Position numbers and translations under genes: made by a program. From Marinospirillum sp035271045 (GTDB taxonomy: Bacteria; Pseudomonadota; Gammaproteobacteria; Pseudomonadales; Halomonadaceae), in assembly GCF_035271045.1 (NCBI RefSeq), contig NZ_DATESC010000012.1:5204-69203 (forward strand): a DNA stretch of 64,000 bases, read 5' to 3'. This document shows, piece by piece, positions 54,162 through 63,520 of this stretch. Positions within the stretch are counted from its first letter, which is position 1, and every line of letters starts with the position of its first letter. A model generated the notes under the pieces. That model did no database searches. It worked only from the letters and a program-made list of their open reading frames with translations, and had not been told where the DNA came from.

Positions 54162-54208
54162 GTAATTAGAGAAGCCATAAATAAGCTGTGAGTGGGGATG
54201 ATTTGACC

Positions 54209-54973
54209 TTAGTCATCATAAACTTGTTTCTTTTTCCAGCTATCTTGGTTGTCAATCATTACGTTGACACCTTCTGCCAGTTCGTTGTCGTTGTTTTCAG
54301 ATTGAACAGCGATAATTTCTTCTAACTTAGCAATCGTTTCACGGCACTCTAGCAAAGTTTGGTTATGAATACCGTTAGGGTTGTTGCGGTTAAGTTCGCT
54401 CATAATACGCTTATAATGAACTACAGCAATGCGTTGATTACCTTCAGCTTCGGCTTTGTTAGCTGAAGCTCTGAATACTTCTACTAAGGTTTGGGTAAAG
54501 CCAAGCTTTACTTCATTTAAGTAGCCTTGTGCGACACGCTGAGCAATTTTGCGTTCTTGGTAAAGTCCGATAACAATTTTGTTGAGTTGTTTAAGGTTGC
54601 GGCGTACACCATTGGCTGTTTGCAAGTCGACAATAGGTTGTGGTTTGGGTTGATTGCTACTGCGAATGTCTTGCAACTTATTTTTTGCTACTTCTAACTC
54701 GGTTTTAATGCGCGGCTCTTTACAGCCTAACTGTTCTTGTTCATGTAGCAGGTCTATCCATTGATCGGCTATAAAAACTCTAAGGTCGGATGATACATAA
54801 TGAGGTGGTATTTCATCTAACAACAGCTGCATTTGGCGACCACGATCAGCCAAGGTACGTATTCTGCGTAATTCCTCAATTTTCTTCTTCTCGTTCTGTT
54901 GGCGTGCGTAAACCACCATAACCATGATTATGGCAATTAAAAAAATACCGCCGAGCACTGCAACAATAACCAT
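54209..54973 (-). CDS. membrane-anchored cytoplasmic helical protein, unknown
   Basis: This 254-residue protein has one N-terminal membrane helix (about residues 2-22) and a long charged helical domain after it. The basic stretch right after the helix (RQQNEKKKIEELRRIR) puts the body in the cytoplasm. The region at about 130-215 (LKQLNKIVIGLYQERKIAQRVAQGYL, ANKAEAEGNQRIAVVHYKRIMSEL) looks like paired helices. No enzyme motif is visible. I believe similar proteins occur in related gammaproteobacteria but know no function. Confidence 0.75.
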   Translation of the reverse strand: MVIVAVLGGIFLIAIIMVMVVYARQQNEKKKIEELRRIRTLADRGRQMQLLLDEIPPHYVSSDLRVFIADQWIDLLHEQEQLGCKEPRIKTELEVAKNKLQDIRSSNQPKPQPIVDLQTANGVRRNLKQLNKIVIGLYQERKIAQRVAQGYLNEVKLGFTQTLVEVFRASANKAEAEGNQRIAVVHYKRIMSELNRNNPNGIHNQTLLECRETIAKLEEIIAVQSENNDNELAEGVNVMIDNQDSWKKKQVYDD

Positions 54974-55125
54974 TACTTGCTCCTACAAAAAAATCCTTTA
55001 AACCAAAGCGCAAAAACTACAAAATGCGAAAGGTTGTAAGTATCTTACAAAGTGGGGGCTTATGACAAGGATAGCTATAAAGCTTTGCATAAATGAGTTG
55101 TTTTTAATTCTAAAATTAAAAGTAG

Positions 55126-55154
55126 TTGACAGATTGATTATCCGTGGATATTAT
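55126..55154 (+). promoter_or_regulatory. strong tRNA promoter
   Basis: TTGACA (55126-55131) and TATTAT (55149-55154) are separated by exactly 17 bp. They are followed by GTGCGCC, a GC-rich discriminator of the kind found in stringently controlled stable RNA promoters. It drives the two tRNA genes. Confidence 0.88.
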
Positions 55155-55182
55155 GTGCGCCATCTTGAAGAGCGCAGTGAAT

Positions 55183-55258
55183 GTCCCATTCGTCTAGTGG
55201 TCTAGGACACCGCCCTTTCACGGCGGTAACAGGGGTTCGAACCCCCTATGGGACGCCA
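55183..55258 (+). tRNA. tRNA-Glu (TTC)
   Basis: A 76-base cloverleaf has acceptor stem GTCCCAT/ATGGGAC, anticodon loop CTTTCAC with anticodon TTC, T-loop GTTCGAA and encoded CCA. It closely resembles the E. coli gene. Confidence 0.98.
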
Positions 55259-55259
55259 A

Positions 55260-55334
55260 GCGGGAATAGCTCAGTGGTAGAGCACAACCTTGCCAAGGTT
55301 GGGGTCGAGAGTTCGAATCTCTTTTCCCGCTCCA
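55260..55334 (+). tRNA. tRNA-Gly (GCC)
   Basis: A 75-base cloverleaf one base after tRNA-Glu has acceptor stem GCGGGAA/TTCCCGC, anticodon GCC in CTTGCCAAG, T-loop GTTCGAA and encoded CCA. It is co-transcribed with tRNA-Glu. Confidence 0.98.
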
Positions 55335-55340
55335 GATTCT

Positions 55341-55368
55341 AAAAACCAGCCTTAGGGCTGGTTTTTTT
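55341..55368 (+). terminator. intrinsic terminator of the tRNA operon
   Basis: The stem AAAAACCAGCC / GGCTGGTTTTT has a four-base loop and a seven-T tract. Confidence 0.92.
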
Positions 55369-55521
55369 GTTTAGCTGATTTTTAGATGGGTATAGCTATG
55401 CTTTTAATAGTTTATATATATGGATTGAGTGTTAAGAGATAGGTATTGAGAAGATAGCCTTGTGCCTAGAGTACATCAATCCCTTTTTATACATCCAATA
55501 ACTAGCTTAGTTGGTATTACC

Positions 55522-55932
55522 GTGTCGATAAAAGAACGTCTAATTCATACCATTCTGTTCGAAATTTTTGCTCTATCTATATTCGTGCCACTGGTTTTGA
55601 TAGTGACGAATAAGGACGCCAGCTCTTTAACCATGATGTCACTACTCATTTCCTTGGTCGCAATGGTATGGAATTATATCTATAACTGGGGGTTTGATCA
55701 TGTTTATGGCTCAAACAGGTCGTCTCGTAGCATCATGATGCGTTTCGGGCATGGCTTTGGGTTTGAACTCGGTATGGTCGCAGCATCATTTCCAGTTATT
55801 ATGTGGATGTTAAATTTGGACTTTTTGGCTGTCCTAATCATGGATCTAGGCGCCGTATTATTCTTCCTAGCGTACGCCATTATTTTCAATTGGGTCTATG
55901 ACAAGCTTCGTGCTGATAGACAGGCTTTCTGA
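55522..55932 (+). CDS. PACE family efflux protein (AceI-like)
   Basis: This proton-coupled multidrug exporter has four membrane helices arranged as two BTP repeats. It shows KERLIHTILFEI at the start of helix 1 (glutamate at the position needed for proton coupling in AceI), WNYIYNWGFDHVYG after helix 2, R.GHGFGFELGM at helix 3 and FNWVYDKL at the end. GTG 55522 gives 136 residues and matches the family start, but no strong ribosome site is visible. An upstream GTG at 55462 would add 20 residues. The family exports biocides such as chlorhexidine and short diamines. Confidence 0.85.
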   Translation: MSIKERLIHTILFEIFALSIFVPLVLIVTNKDASSLTMMSLLISLVAMVWNYIYNWGFDHVYGSNRSSRSIMMRFGHGFGFELGMVAASFPVIMWMLNLDFLAVLIMDLGAVLFFLAYAIIFNWVYDKLRADRQAF

Positions 55933-55943
55933 CTCTGTTTTCC

Positions 55944-56045
55944 ATGCCTCAGCTCAAGCAATTTATTCAAGATACGCTGCGCAACAACCCTGATCTACAT
56001 AAAACAGTACTACGGTTAAAACAACAACAACGTCAACATGGCTAA
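55944..56045 (+). CDS. possible 33-residue peptide
   Basis: A short frame starts 11 bases after the PACE stop and ends just before the convergent TonB receptor gene. The product is polar and Gln-rich with a helical look (LKQFIQDTLRNNPDL). No ribosome site is obvious. It may be a real small protein, the tail of a lost gene, or chance. Confidence 0.25.
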   Translation: MPQLKQFIQDTLRNNPDLHKTVLRLKQQQRQHG

Positions 56046-56056
56046 TGCTCCAATAA

Positions 56057-58174
56057 TTAAAAGCGCCAGCGCATTCCGGCTTGTAGATTACGACCCGCTA
56101 GTGGCGCAGCACTTTTTAAGTAAGAAACATGGTTAATTGCCTGCTCATTGGTTAAGTTTTGAGCTGCCAAATACCAATAAACTTCACCTTTGTTTAGTTG
56201 TTGGCGAAAACCAGCCGACGCATTTAGCTGGGCTTGTGCATCCGTGCTACTTTCTTCGGGTGCGGTTTTATTCTGTGCTAGGGTTGCTTGGCTTTCTAGT
56301 CGCGCAGTCCAACCATTTTTATGCCAATCCAAGGCAACCAATAAGCTAATCGGTGGTGTGCGTGGCAAACTAATACCAGACGTTAGTTCAGCCCTTACAA
56401 AATCAGCATCAAAATCTAAATGCCAAGCATCATTCAATTGGTGATGCCAGCTAAATTCCGCACCATAAAAACGTGCATTGGCCTGCTCATAACGATAAAC
56501 ATCATTAGCATGAAAAGGATCTTTGAACGATTTTAGGTCGTTATAAATATAGTCTTCAAACTGGTAATAAAATAAGCCAATGCGTAATTTGTCCATTGCC
56601 CCTTGGTACAACCAGTTTAAGTCTAGGGTGTAAGCAGTTTCTATTTCTAAATCTGGGTTATCTAACTGAAAAGAAAAAGTAGCATGGTGATCGCCATTCC
56701 AAAATAACTCTGTTGCCTCAGGCGCCCGCTGAACACGACCAAGACTTAATCCAAAACGCTGTGTTGTAGAAATCACCCAAGTTGCTGCGGCGGTTAAAGT
56801 CGCAGGATTAAAACTTTTGTTGTCGTAATAATCTAAGTTTTGTCGCCATGTTGGTTGTATTGGATCATAGTCTGACTGAATCGCCACCCTGTCCAATCTA
56901 GCACCTAGTTCAAGCCGTCCCATTGCCCAGTCACGTTCTTCTATCCAGAATACGCCTAACTGCCTAGTTTCGGTGGTAGGCATGGGCGTGTCATGGGAAA
57001 AATAGTAACCATTAAGCAAACGGTTATTAAGGTTGTAACCACTTTGACCATCCCAAGCATTACTAAACGAAGGAATACCATTACAACCACTGTGGTTATG
57101 ACAAAGAGCCAGCTGTTGTTGCTTCATTTGTACACCTAAGGAACCTTGCCACGAGCCCAGCGGCAAGTGACGCAGATAACTACGTAGTTCCCAGCTTTCT
57201 TGATCAAACAAACCAACATCTAAACCGGGTTCTGTTTCACTATGAGCATAATCATTAAAGGCTAATTCGGTTCGCCATTCATCTAACCAATTGCCACCTT
57301 GGTCCAAGTCTGGCCGCCAAGCCGCTTTTATATCATAGCGAAGCTGTTCTGGTTTAACTCTAAAAGGTGAGTTGTCTGTATTGGGAACAGCATAGTCATA
57401 CTCCAACACATTAATACTTGCACCAATAAAACCCTGAGAACCCACCCAGCTTAATGCCAAAGCACCGCCTTGACCTTGACTATCACTATTAGCAATACGA
57501 CCCTGACCCGCTTTATAATCATTGGCATCACGTTTAAAACCGTCTAAATGCAACACCCAGTTGCCTTTTCCTGCTTCTAAGGCTGCATTGTAGTTATAGG
57601 CTTTATCCTGGCTGCTAAACCGGGTTGAAACTTCACCTTGTAAACCGTCCACAGGGTATTCATGTATCCGTTTATCCACTAGGTTTACCACGCCACCTAT
57701 GGCACCACCGCCATACATTAAAGTTGCTGGCCCATAAAGAATTTCTATTTGTTCCGCCGAACTTGCTTCAGCCATAGGGGCGTGATCAGAACTCATGGCT
57801 GAAAGATCAGAGGTATCACTACCATTTTGAAGAATTTTTACACGGCTGCCGCTCATGCCACGAATAACAGGACGACCCACACCCGCCCCAAAGGATGCAT
57901 TACTAATACCGGGGATTTTTTCAAGCAAAGTACCCAGAGTATCGCCTGAATTTTTTTGAATGGCTTCTTTATTAATAACTCGAACAGGCTGAGCAATGCC
58001 TTGTATAGCGCCACGGCTAGGACTACTAATCACTTGAGTATCTAACTGTATAGGTGCTGCATAATGTGAGTGATGTGCATGATCGTGAGCATTAATCTTT
58101 ACACTGATAAAAAAAATAAGAATAGCCAATAAAAACCATAAGAAACAGCGAAAACCTTGTTGATAAAAAAACAT
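56057..58174 (-). CDS. znuD: TonB-dependent receptor, ZnuD-like zinc importer
   Basis: This outer-membrane receptor of about 705 residues has a signal peptide and a His-rich mature N-terminus (HDHAHHSHY). The plug domain is recognised by RVINKEAIQKNSGDTLGTLL, GVGRPVIRGMSG and EILYGPATLMYGGGAIGGVVN. A 22-strand-type barrel ends in WRF. An extracellular loop contains CHNHSGC, a Cys/His cluster like the zinc-binding loop of Neisseria ZnuD. ATG 58174 has AAGG upstream. A longer frame to 58231 is rejected. The upstream His-rich lipoprotein and the Zur-like palindrome support zinc as the substrate. Confidence 0.85.
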   Translation of the reverse strand: MFFYQQGFRCFLWFLLAILIFFISVKINAHDHAHHSHYAAPIQLDTQVISSPSRGAIQGIAQPVRVINKEAIQKNSGDTLGTLLEKIPGISNASFGAGVGRPVIRGMSGSRVKILQNGSDTSDLSAMSSDHAPMAEASSAEQIEILYGPATLMYGGGAIGGVVNLVDKRIHEYPVDGLQGEVSTRFSSQDKAYNYNAALEAGKGNWVLHLDGFKRDANDYKAGQGRIANSDSQGQGGALALSWVGSQGFIGASINVLEYDYAVPNTDNSPFRVKPEQLRYDIKAAWRPDLDQGGNWLDEWRTELAFNDYAHSETEPGLDVGLFDQESWELRSYLRHLPLGSWQGSLGVQMKQQQLALCHNHSGCNGIPSFSNAWDGQSGYNLNNRLLNGYYFSHDTPMPTTETRQLGVFWIEERDWAMGRLELGARLDRVAIQSDYDPIQPTWRQNLDYYDNKSFNPATLTAAATWVISTTQRFGLSLGRVQRAPEATELFWNGDHHATFSFQLDNPDLEIETAYTLDLNWLYQGAMDKLRIGLFYYQFEDYIYNDLKSFKDPFHANDVYRYEQANARFYGAEFSWHHQLNDAWHLDFDADFVRAELTSGISLPRTPPISLLVALDWHKNGWTARLESQATLAQNKTAPEESSTDAQAQLNASAGFRQQLNKGEVYWYLAAQNLTNEQAINHVSYLKSAAPLAGRNLQAGMRWRF

Positions 58175-58262
58175 AGTAAAAACCTTATCAAAATAAATAA
58201 GGCCAGCCGTAGCTAGCCCAATGTTAATCATGTTTATTTAATAGCGAGTTACCTATTATTTA

Positions 58263-59678
58263 TTAATGGCTGCCGTGTGAGTGGTCATCATCATGGTCAT
58301 CTTGAAAATGTGCAAAAACACCGCTATGCAGTTGTTGCAGCGAATCATGCTGGTGAGTGCCATGCAGGTGATAATCGTCTTCATCAGAATGCGCGTCTAG
58401 GTGGTAAAGCACTCCTTTATGCGTTTGAATGGCAAAAAATTCATTAGTACCGGCTAGCAATTGGCTGTTGCTGCTTGTCCATAGCGCACCAACCTCACCT
58501 AGCTGCTCTTTTATAACTTCACCCTTTCCGACCGGATTATTGTTTTCAATATCAAAACGCGTAATGGCAATTTTTCCACTATCACTGATTACAGCTAAGG
58601 CATCGTCATCAGTCGTAGCTGCTACATTAAGCACCTTGCCAAAATCAGCGCCTAAAATAGAAGATAGATCGCTTCGGTGTGGGTGATCGTTATGTCCATT
58701 AACAAGCCACAATTGGTCATCTGACCAGGCAGCAATAACATTATCATCATCAAAAGTAGCGGTTAACCCTTGGATACCACGAATAAATTCATTAGAGTTT
58801 TTAGTTACCTCGCCAGTTGCACCTTCTAAACGGTTTGTAGTAGCAGCATATTTTTGAGTAATATAAAGATGCTCGCCCTTTTTAGGATGACCTTCATTTG
58901 TTGGCACATAATCACTTATTAACCAACGCAGACTGCCATCACCACAAAGTACTAATGCTAGGTTCTCAGTTTGAGCCGCATCTTTAATACCATCAGGGCA
59001 AGAAAGCGACTCCACCATTTCCCATTCACTATTAGGGCGCAGGTAAATTGATCCACCACCCGTTGAGTTATTATTATCAACAACCGTTAGGTTAACCGCC
59101 CCACCCGTTCCAGCCGTAAATTTAAGAAAGTGATCGCCTGCTAATGCCAAGGTTGGATAAACAACATTGCTCCAGCTATGACTGGTAACTTCACCCTGAC
59201 TATTAATTAAATCGCTGGCTCCGCTAGTTGTTAAAGTAGAAAAGTAGTCACCTGTAGCCACAACCTTGGTCACACCAGTAAAAGAACTAGGCGTTAGCAG
59301 TTCAACATCGTGGGTATGTGCGTGATCGCTTTGCATATGTTCTAGGCCAGAACTCACCACACTTAACCTTTCGCCTTCTAGCACCGCAGTTGTTAAACCG
59401 CTTTTGGCAAGTACAAGCGATGCTGAATTGTCTGAGCTTACATTGGTTGCAGTAAAACGTTCACTTGCTTCTACCGTTTGATCGTAAATTTGCAAGCCAG
59501 CAGCATTATTCAATGAGTAGACTAACCTACCCATAGAGTGACTTAGGTTGTGCTCAGAGTGGTGATCGTTATTATCTTTTTCATCATCATCATCATTGCT
59601 ACTACACGCTGCTAGCAAGCCGATTAATGCTAAAGCTAGCAGGGTTTTGGTTGGGGTATGAAAGTGTTTCTTAAACAT
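58263..59678 (-). CDS. His-rich lipoprotein, putative zinc-binding protein
   Basis: This 471-residue lipoprotein has lipobox LLAACSS (lipidated cysteine near residue 25), then an Asp/His-rich linker (DDDDEKDNNDHHSEH). The body has repeated beta-strand units suggesting a propeller, and it ends in HFQDDHDDDHSHGSH. More His clusters occur at about 115-125 (DHAHTHD) and 440-455 (HGTHQHD). It resembles AztD-type zinc chaperones in layout, though those are periplasmic and soluble. It is the first gene of an operon with the ZnuD-like receptor and has a Zur-like site 47 bp upstream. It probably hands zinc to or from the receptor. Confidence 0.8.
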   Translation of the reverse strand: MFKKHFHTPTKTLLALALIGLLAACSSNDDDDEKDNNDHHSEHNLSHSMGRLVYSLNNAAGLQIYDQTVEASERFTATNVSSDNSASLVLAKSGLTTAVLEGERLSVVSSGLEHMQSDHAHTHDVELLTPSSFTGVTKVVATGDYFSTLTTSGASDLINSQGEVTSHSWSNVVYPTLALAGDHFLKFTAGTGGAVNLTVVDNNNSTGGGSIYLRPNSEWEMVESLSCPDGIKDAAQTENLALVLCGDGSLRWLISDYVPTNEGHPKKGEHLYITQKYAATTNRLEGATGEVTKNSNEFIRGIQGLTATFDDDNVIAAWSDDQLWLVNGHNDHPHRSDLSSILGADFGKVLNVAATTDDDALAVISDSGKIAITRFDIENNNPVGKGEVIKEQLGEVGALWTSSNSQLLAGTNEFFAIQTHKGVLYHLDAHSDEDDYHLHGTHQHDSLQQLHSGVFAHFQDDHDDDHSHGSH

Positions 59679-59724
59679 GCCTAACTCCTAATTATTACAA
59701 GATAACATTCATTAATGTCGACAA

Positions 59725-59739
59725 TGTTATAACATAACA
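59725..59739 (-). promoter_or_regulatory. Zur-box-like operator
   Basis: The palindrome TGTTATAACATAACA has 6-bp arms around 3 bp, the same layout as the enterobacterial Zur consensus. It lies 47 bp upstream of the His-rich lipoprotein start. A second inverted repeat, ATAACATT ... AATGTTAT (59703-59730), overlaps it. Confidence 0.7.
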
Positions 59740-59901
59740 ACCAAAGCAGGAAAGCTTTTTATGTAACAAGAATTATTCGTAATTGTATGCTTGTACTAGT
59801 CATAGTTTGAAACTATAACTTCTAAAAGTTCCAGAAAATTGGCGCTGATACAACTTAAAAAGTAAGCCGTTCATGTCTTTGGTTCATTTCTCTAGGTCAT
59901 T

Positions 59902-59910
59902 TGATAGAAT
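59902..59910 (+). promoter_or_regulatory. extended -10 promoter of the radical SAM gene
   Basis: TGaTAGAAT forms an extended -10 element 51 bases upstream of the ATG at 59962. No good -35 is present at 17 bp. The gap 59679-59961 otherwise holds only the Zur-like site and AT-rich sequence. Confidence 0.5.
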
Positions 59911-59961
59911 GCGTGCCTTGTTTCTCTAAGCCTTTGGCTTACTCTGACTTATAGGTACGCC

Positions 59962-61890
59962 ATGACTGTTTTATTGATGACTCCTCCCATGACCCAGTTA
60001 AATACGCCTTATCCTGCTACGGCCTATTTAACTGGGTTTCTCCGCTCTCGAGGGTATTCTGCCGTTCAGCGTGACCCTGCCATTGAGTTATTTCTTGAGA
60101 TGATGACCACTCAAGGCTTAGATATTATGCGGCAACACGTCGAAGAGAACTTCGAGTCGTTTGAAGATGACGAATTACCTGACGTTATCTACACCTTTCT
60201 AACGGAATTTGATCGCTACCGGCTTTGTGTTGAGCCAGTGATTCGTTTTTTACAAGGTAAAGACCCTAGCCTTGCGCTGCGTATTGTATCGCGGCGTTTT
60301 CTGCCAGAAGGCCCAGCCTATGATGTGATTGCTCAGATGGAAGCCGTCTCTGGCGATGTACTAAAAGCAGCCTTTGGTGATCTGGGTGTGCAAGACAAAG
60401 CCAAATACCTAGCAACACTCTTTATTAACGACCTATCTGCCGTTATTACACAAGGGGTTGACCCTTATTTTGAAGTTAGCCGCTACGGTGAACGCCTAGC
60501 TGCCGCCAATCCTTATTTTGATGATTTGTACGACACCTTGATGGGAGAGCCAAGCTTTACCTCTGGCATTTTAGAGCAGCTGGTTGCGTTGTATTTAGAA
60601 GAAACACAGCCCAGCGTTGTTGGTTTAACCGTTCCTTTTCCGGGAAACATGCTGGGCGCCTTGCGAATTGCCCAAGCCTGTAAAAACATTAATCCTGATC
60701 TACCCATTGTGATGGGTGGCGGTTTTGTAAATACCGAACTTCGGGCATTAAAAGATATTCGTGTGTTTGAATTTGTTGATTTTATCTGCTTGGATGACGG
60801 CGAGCGTCCCTTGCTAACCCTGTTGGAATACCTAAAAGGTGAGCGTGAATTAGATGATTTGGTGCGAACCTATTTTCTGGCAGAAGATGAAACGGGCAAG
60901 CCCTACGTGCATTTAAACGAAAATGCCACCCTGCACGATATTCCACAAACCGATGTGGGTGCGCCGATTTACGATGGTTTACCGCTGGATGACTACCTTT
61001 CTTTGTGTGAAATGCTTAACCCCATGCACCGTATTTGGAGTGACGGCCGCTGGAATAAGCTTACCATCGCCCACGGTTGTTATTGGCGAAAATGCAGCTT
61101 TTGTGATGTGTCGCTGGATTATATCGACCGTTACGATGAAGCTGGCGCGGATATTTTGGTAGATCGGATTGAACAGTTAATTGAAGAAACCGGCCAAACT
61201 GGGTTTCACTTTGTTGATGAAGCCGCCCCACCTAAAGCCCTGTTTGCACTTGCCCGACGATTGTTGGAAAGAGGAGTGGTGATTAGTTGGTGGGGTAATA
61301 TCCGTTTTGAAAAAACCTTCACGGCTGAACGCTGTCAACTGCTGGCAGATTCCGGCTGCATTGCCGTTAGTGGCGGGTTAGAAGTTGCCTCCGACCGTTT
61401 GTTAAAATTAATGAAAAAAGGCGTGAGTGTAGAGCAGGTCGCACGCGTTACTAAGGCATTCAGTGATTCAGGTATTTTAGTTCACGCTTATTTAATGTAC
61501 GGCTTTCCGACCCAGACAGAACAAGAAACGATAGATGCCTTAGACATGGTACGCCAAATGATGCAAGAGGGTTGCTTTCAGTCAGCCTACTGGCACAGGT
61601 TCGCAGCAACCATTCACAGCCCCATTGGTTTAAACCCTGAAGACTACGGCATCACTTTAATAGAACGACCAGAAACTCAATTTGCTGAAAACGATGTTGA
61701 TTTTATCGACCCCATTAAAGTCGATCATGAAATGTTAGGTGAGGGACTACGTAAAGCACTCTATAATTATATGCACGGCATTGGTTTTGAACACTCGCTT
61801 GATTTTTGGTTTCCAACACCAGTAAGCCGCACACTGATGAAAAAAAACCTGATCGCTAAAGCACTTAATAACGTTATTGTTAGCGCCTAA
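59962..61890 (+). CDS. B12-binding-domain radical SAM protein
   Basis: This 642-residue protein has an N-terminal cobalamin-binding-like Rossmann domain (VVGLTVPFPGNMLGALRIAQACK, PIVMGGGFVNTELRAL at about 215-265), without the DxHxxG base-off motif. A radical SAM domain follows from about residue 365. The cluster motif is GCYWRKCSFCD, which is C-x4-C-x2-C rather than the usual C-x3-C-x2-C. SAM-binding segments include SGGLEVASDRLL and HAYLMYGFPTQTEQE. Family members carry out methylations, rearrangements or methylthiolations. The substrate is unknown. No carrier peptide or obvious pathway partner is adjacent. Confidence 0.88.
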   Translation: MTVLLMTPPMTQLNTPYPATAYLTGFLRSRGYSAVQRDPAIELFLEMMTTQGLDIMRQHVEENFESFEDDELPDVIYTFLTEFDRYRLCVEPVIRFLQGKDPSLALRIVSRRFLPEGPAYDVIAQMEAVSGDVLKAAFGDLGVQDKAKYLATLFINDLSAVITQGVDPYFEVSRYGERLAAANPYFDDLYDTLMGEPSFTSGILEQLVALYLEETQPSVVGLTVPFPGNMLGALRIAQACKNINPDLPIVMGGGFVNTELRALKDIRVFEFVDFICLDDGERPLLTLLEYLKGERELDDLVRTYFLAEDETGKPYVHLNENATLHDIPQTDVGAPIYDGLPLDDYLSLCEMLNPMHRIWSDGRWNKLTIAHGCYWRKCSFCDVSLDYIDRYDEAGADILVDRIEQLIEETGQTGFHFVDEAAPPKALFALARRLLERGVVISWWGNIRFEKTFTAERCQLLADSGCIAVSGGLEVASDRLLKLMKKGVSVEQVARVTKAFSDSGILVHAYLMYGFPTQTEQETIDALDMVRQMMQEGCFQSAYWHRFAATIHSPIGLNPEDYGITLIERPETQFAENDVDFIDPIKVDHEMLGEGLRKALYNYMHGIGFEHSLDFWFPTPVSRTLMKKNLIAKALNNVIVSA

Positions 61891-61951
61891 CCTTTTGCAG
61901 ATTAGTTATTTGTATAGCCTATTTTAGTTGTTTTTTTACTATAGAGTTTGA

Positions 61952-63457
61952 TTGGACTTTAAGAGGATCACCAAGATTACATTAACTAATCCAGCACAGC
62001 TAAGTTGGACTTTTTGCCCTAAGTGTCAAGGGCGGGGACGCATTCGTCAGAAAATTCGTAAAAAAGTGAAGCTTAGCTATCAGGCGGCTTTACTGCAGTT
62101 TGAACAGCAAGGCGGTGTTATGCCAGATCGACCTAAGGCACATTTGTCTTTTTGCCCTGGCTGTCATGGTGCTGGCTTGAGCGCTGCTGATTACCCCCCA
62201 GCAGCAGATACAAAAAAATATCCAAATGTAGCAATTATTGGCGGTGGTATTGGTGGTGTTGCTTTGGCGGTTGCCTGTTTGCACCGAGGTATTCCTTTTA
62301 CCTTATATGAGCGGGATAGCGATTTTTCTGCGCGTTCTCAAGGTTATGGCCTTACTTTACAACAAGCTAGCAAGGCAATTGAAGGTTTTGGGGTTTTTTC
62401 GCTTGAGCAAGGTTTAGTGTCAACTCGCCATGTGGTACACCGCACAGATGGTAAAATACTCGGTGAATGGGGTATGCGTAAATGGCTGGCTTCTGAAGAC
62501 AATCAAGCCCCCAAGCGTACTAACGTGCATATCGCCCGTCAGTCATTGCGCCTTGCTTTGCTGCAACAATTAGCTGCTCATCCGCAGCTGCATGAGGCGA
62601 TAAAGTGGGGGCATCAATTAGTAGACCTTAAAGCATTGGTGAGTCTTCAAGGAATGCCAGCCGGGGTAGCATTAAGTTTTTCGGTAGACGGCGAAATAAA
62701 AACGACTAATGCTGATTTAGTCGTAGGTGCTGATGGCATTAGAAGTGCGGTGCGTAACTTGGCATTAGGCGATGATGCTAGCTCATTGCGCTATTTGGAT
62801 TGTATCGCTATCTTAGGCATTTGCCCATTAAGTGCGCTGACTGATATCGACAGTGAATTGCTGGATTCGGCTACGGTATTTCAAACGGCTAATGGGCATG
62901 AACGCATTTATGTGATGCCTTTTGATGCTGATTCGGTGATGTGGCAATTAAGCTTTCCTATGTTAGAAAATGACGCTAAAGCCCTAAGTGCTCAAGGCGC
63001 TGAGGCATTAAAGGCGGAAGCGCGTCAACGCACGCAATGGCACGCACCTATTCCACAAATTTTAGCGGCAACGCCTGCTGAGTTAGTGTCGGGTTATCCC
63101 ATTTATGATCGAGCGTTGTTAACGGCTGATGCATTAGTAAAGATGGATTCTATGACTTTACTGGGCGATGCTGCCCACCCTATGAGTCCATTTAAAGGCC
63201 AAGGGGCGAATCAAGCTTTATTAGATGCGCTGTCATTGGCACGCACTTTAGTTAAAGGTTGTCACTTGCAATCTAACTGGCGTGAGGTTGGCATTCGCGA
63301 ATGCGTGCTAAATGAGTTTGAAGCCGAGATGCTGGAACGCAGCGCTGTTAAGGTAAAAGGCTCAGCCAATGCCGCTGAGTTTTTGCATTCTGAAGTGGTG
63401 CTGCATGAAAGCAATGAACCGCGTGGTCGCTGTTTGAAAAGCGATTCCAGACTTTGA
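61952..63457 (+). CDS. FAD-dependent monooxygenase with N-terminal CxxCxGxG motifs
   Basis: This protein of about 501 residues joins an 85-residue N-terminal region to a class A flavoprotein monooxygenase. The N-terminal region holds two DnaJ-type zinc motifs, CPKCQGRGRIR (near residue 22) and CPGCHGAG (near 68), spaced to bind one zinc. FAD motifs are VAIIGGGIGGVALA, the DG motif VVGADGIRSAVR and GDAAHPMSPFKGQGANQAL. The 5' end is uncertain: TTG 61952 follows AGAG, while a better AGAGGA lies at 61962-61967 before a non-standard ATT at 61976. A TIGR03643 gene follows, suggesting a shared pathway. Substrate unknown. Confidence 0.85.
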   Translation: MDFKRITKITLTNPAQLSWTFCPKCQGRGRIRQKIRKKVKLSYQAALLQFEQQGGVMPDRPKAHLSFCPGCHGAGLSAADYPPAADTKKYPNVAIIGGGIGGVALAVACLHRGIPFTLYERDSDFSARSQGYGLTLQQASKAIEGFGVFSLEQGLVSTRHVVHRTDGKILGEWGMRKWLASEDNQAPKRTNVHIARQSLRLALLQQLAAHPQLHEAIKWGHQLVDLKALVSLQGMPAGVALSFSVDGEIKTTNADLVVGADGIRSAVRNLALGDDASSLRYLDCIAILGICPLSALTDIDSELLDSATVFQTANGHERIYVMPFDADSVMWQLSFPMLENDAKALSAQGAEALKAEARQRTQWHAPIPQILAATPAELVSGYPIYDRALLTADALVKMDSMTLLGDAAHPMSPFKGQGANQALLDALSLARTLVKGCHLQSNWREVGIRECVLNEFEAEMLERSAVKVKGSANAAEFLHSEVVLHESNEPRGRCLKSDSRL

Positions 63458-63520
63458 ATACAACATTGATATGTTGGTTTAAAATTTTATTTTATATAGT
63501 ATTGTAGCGATGGAAACAGT

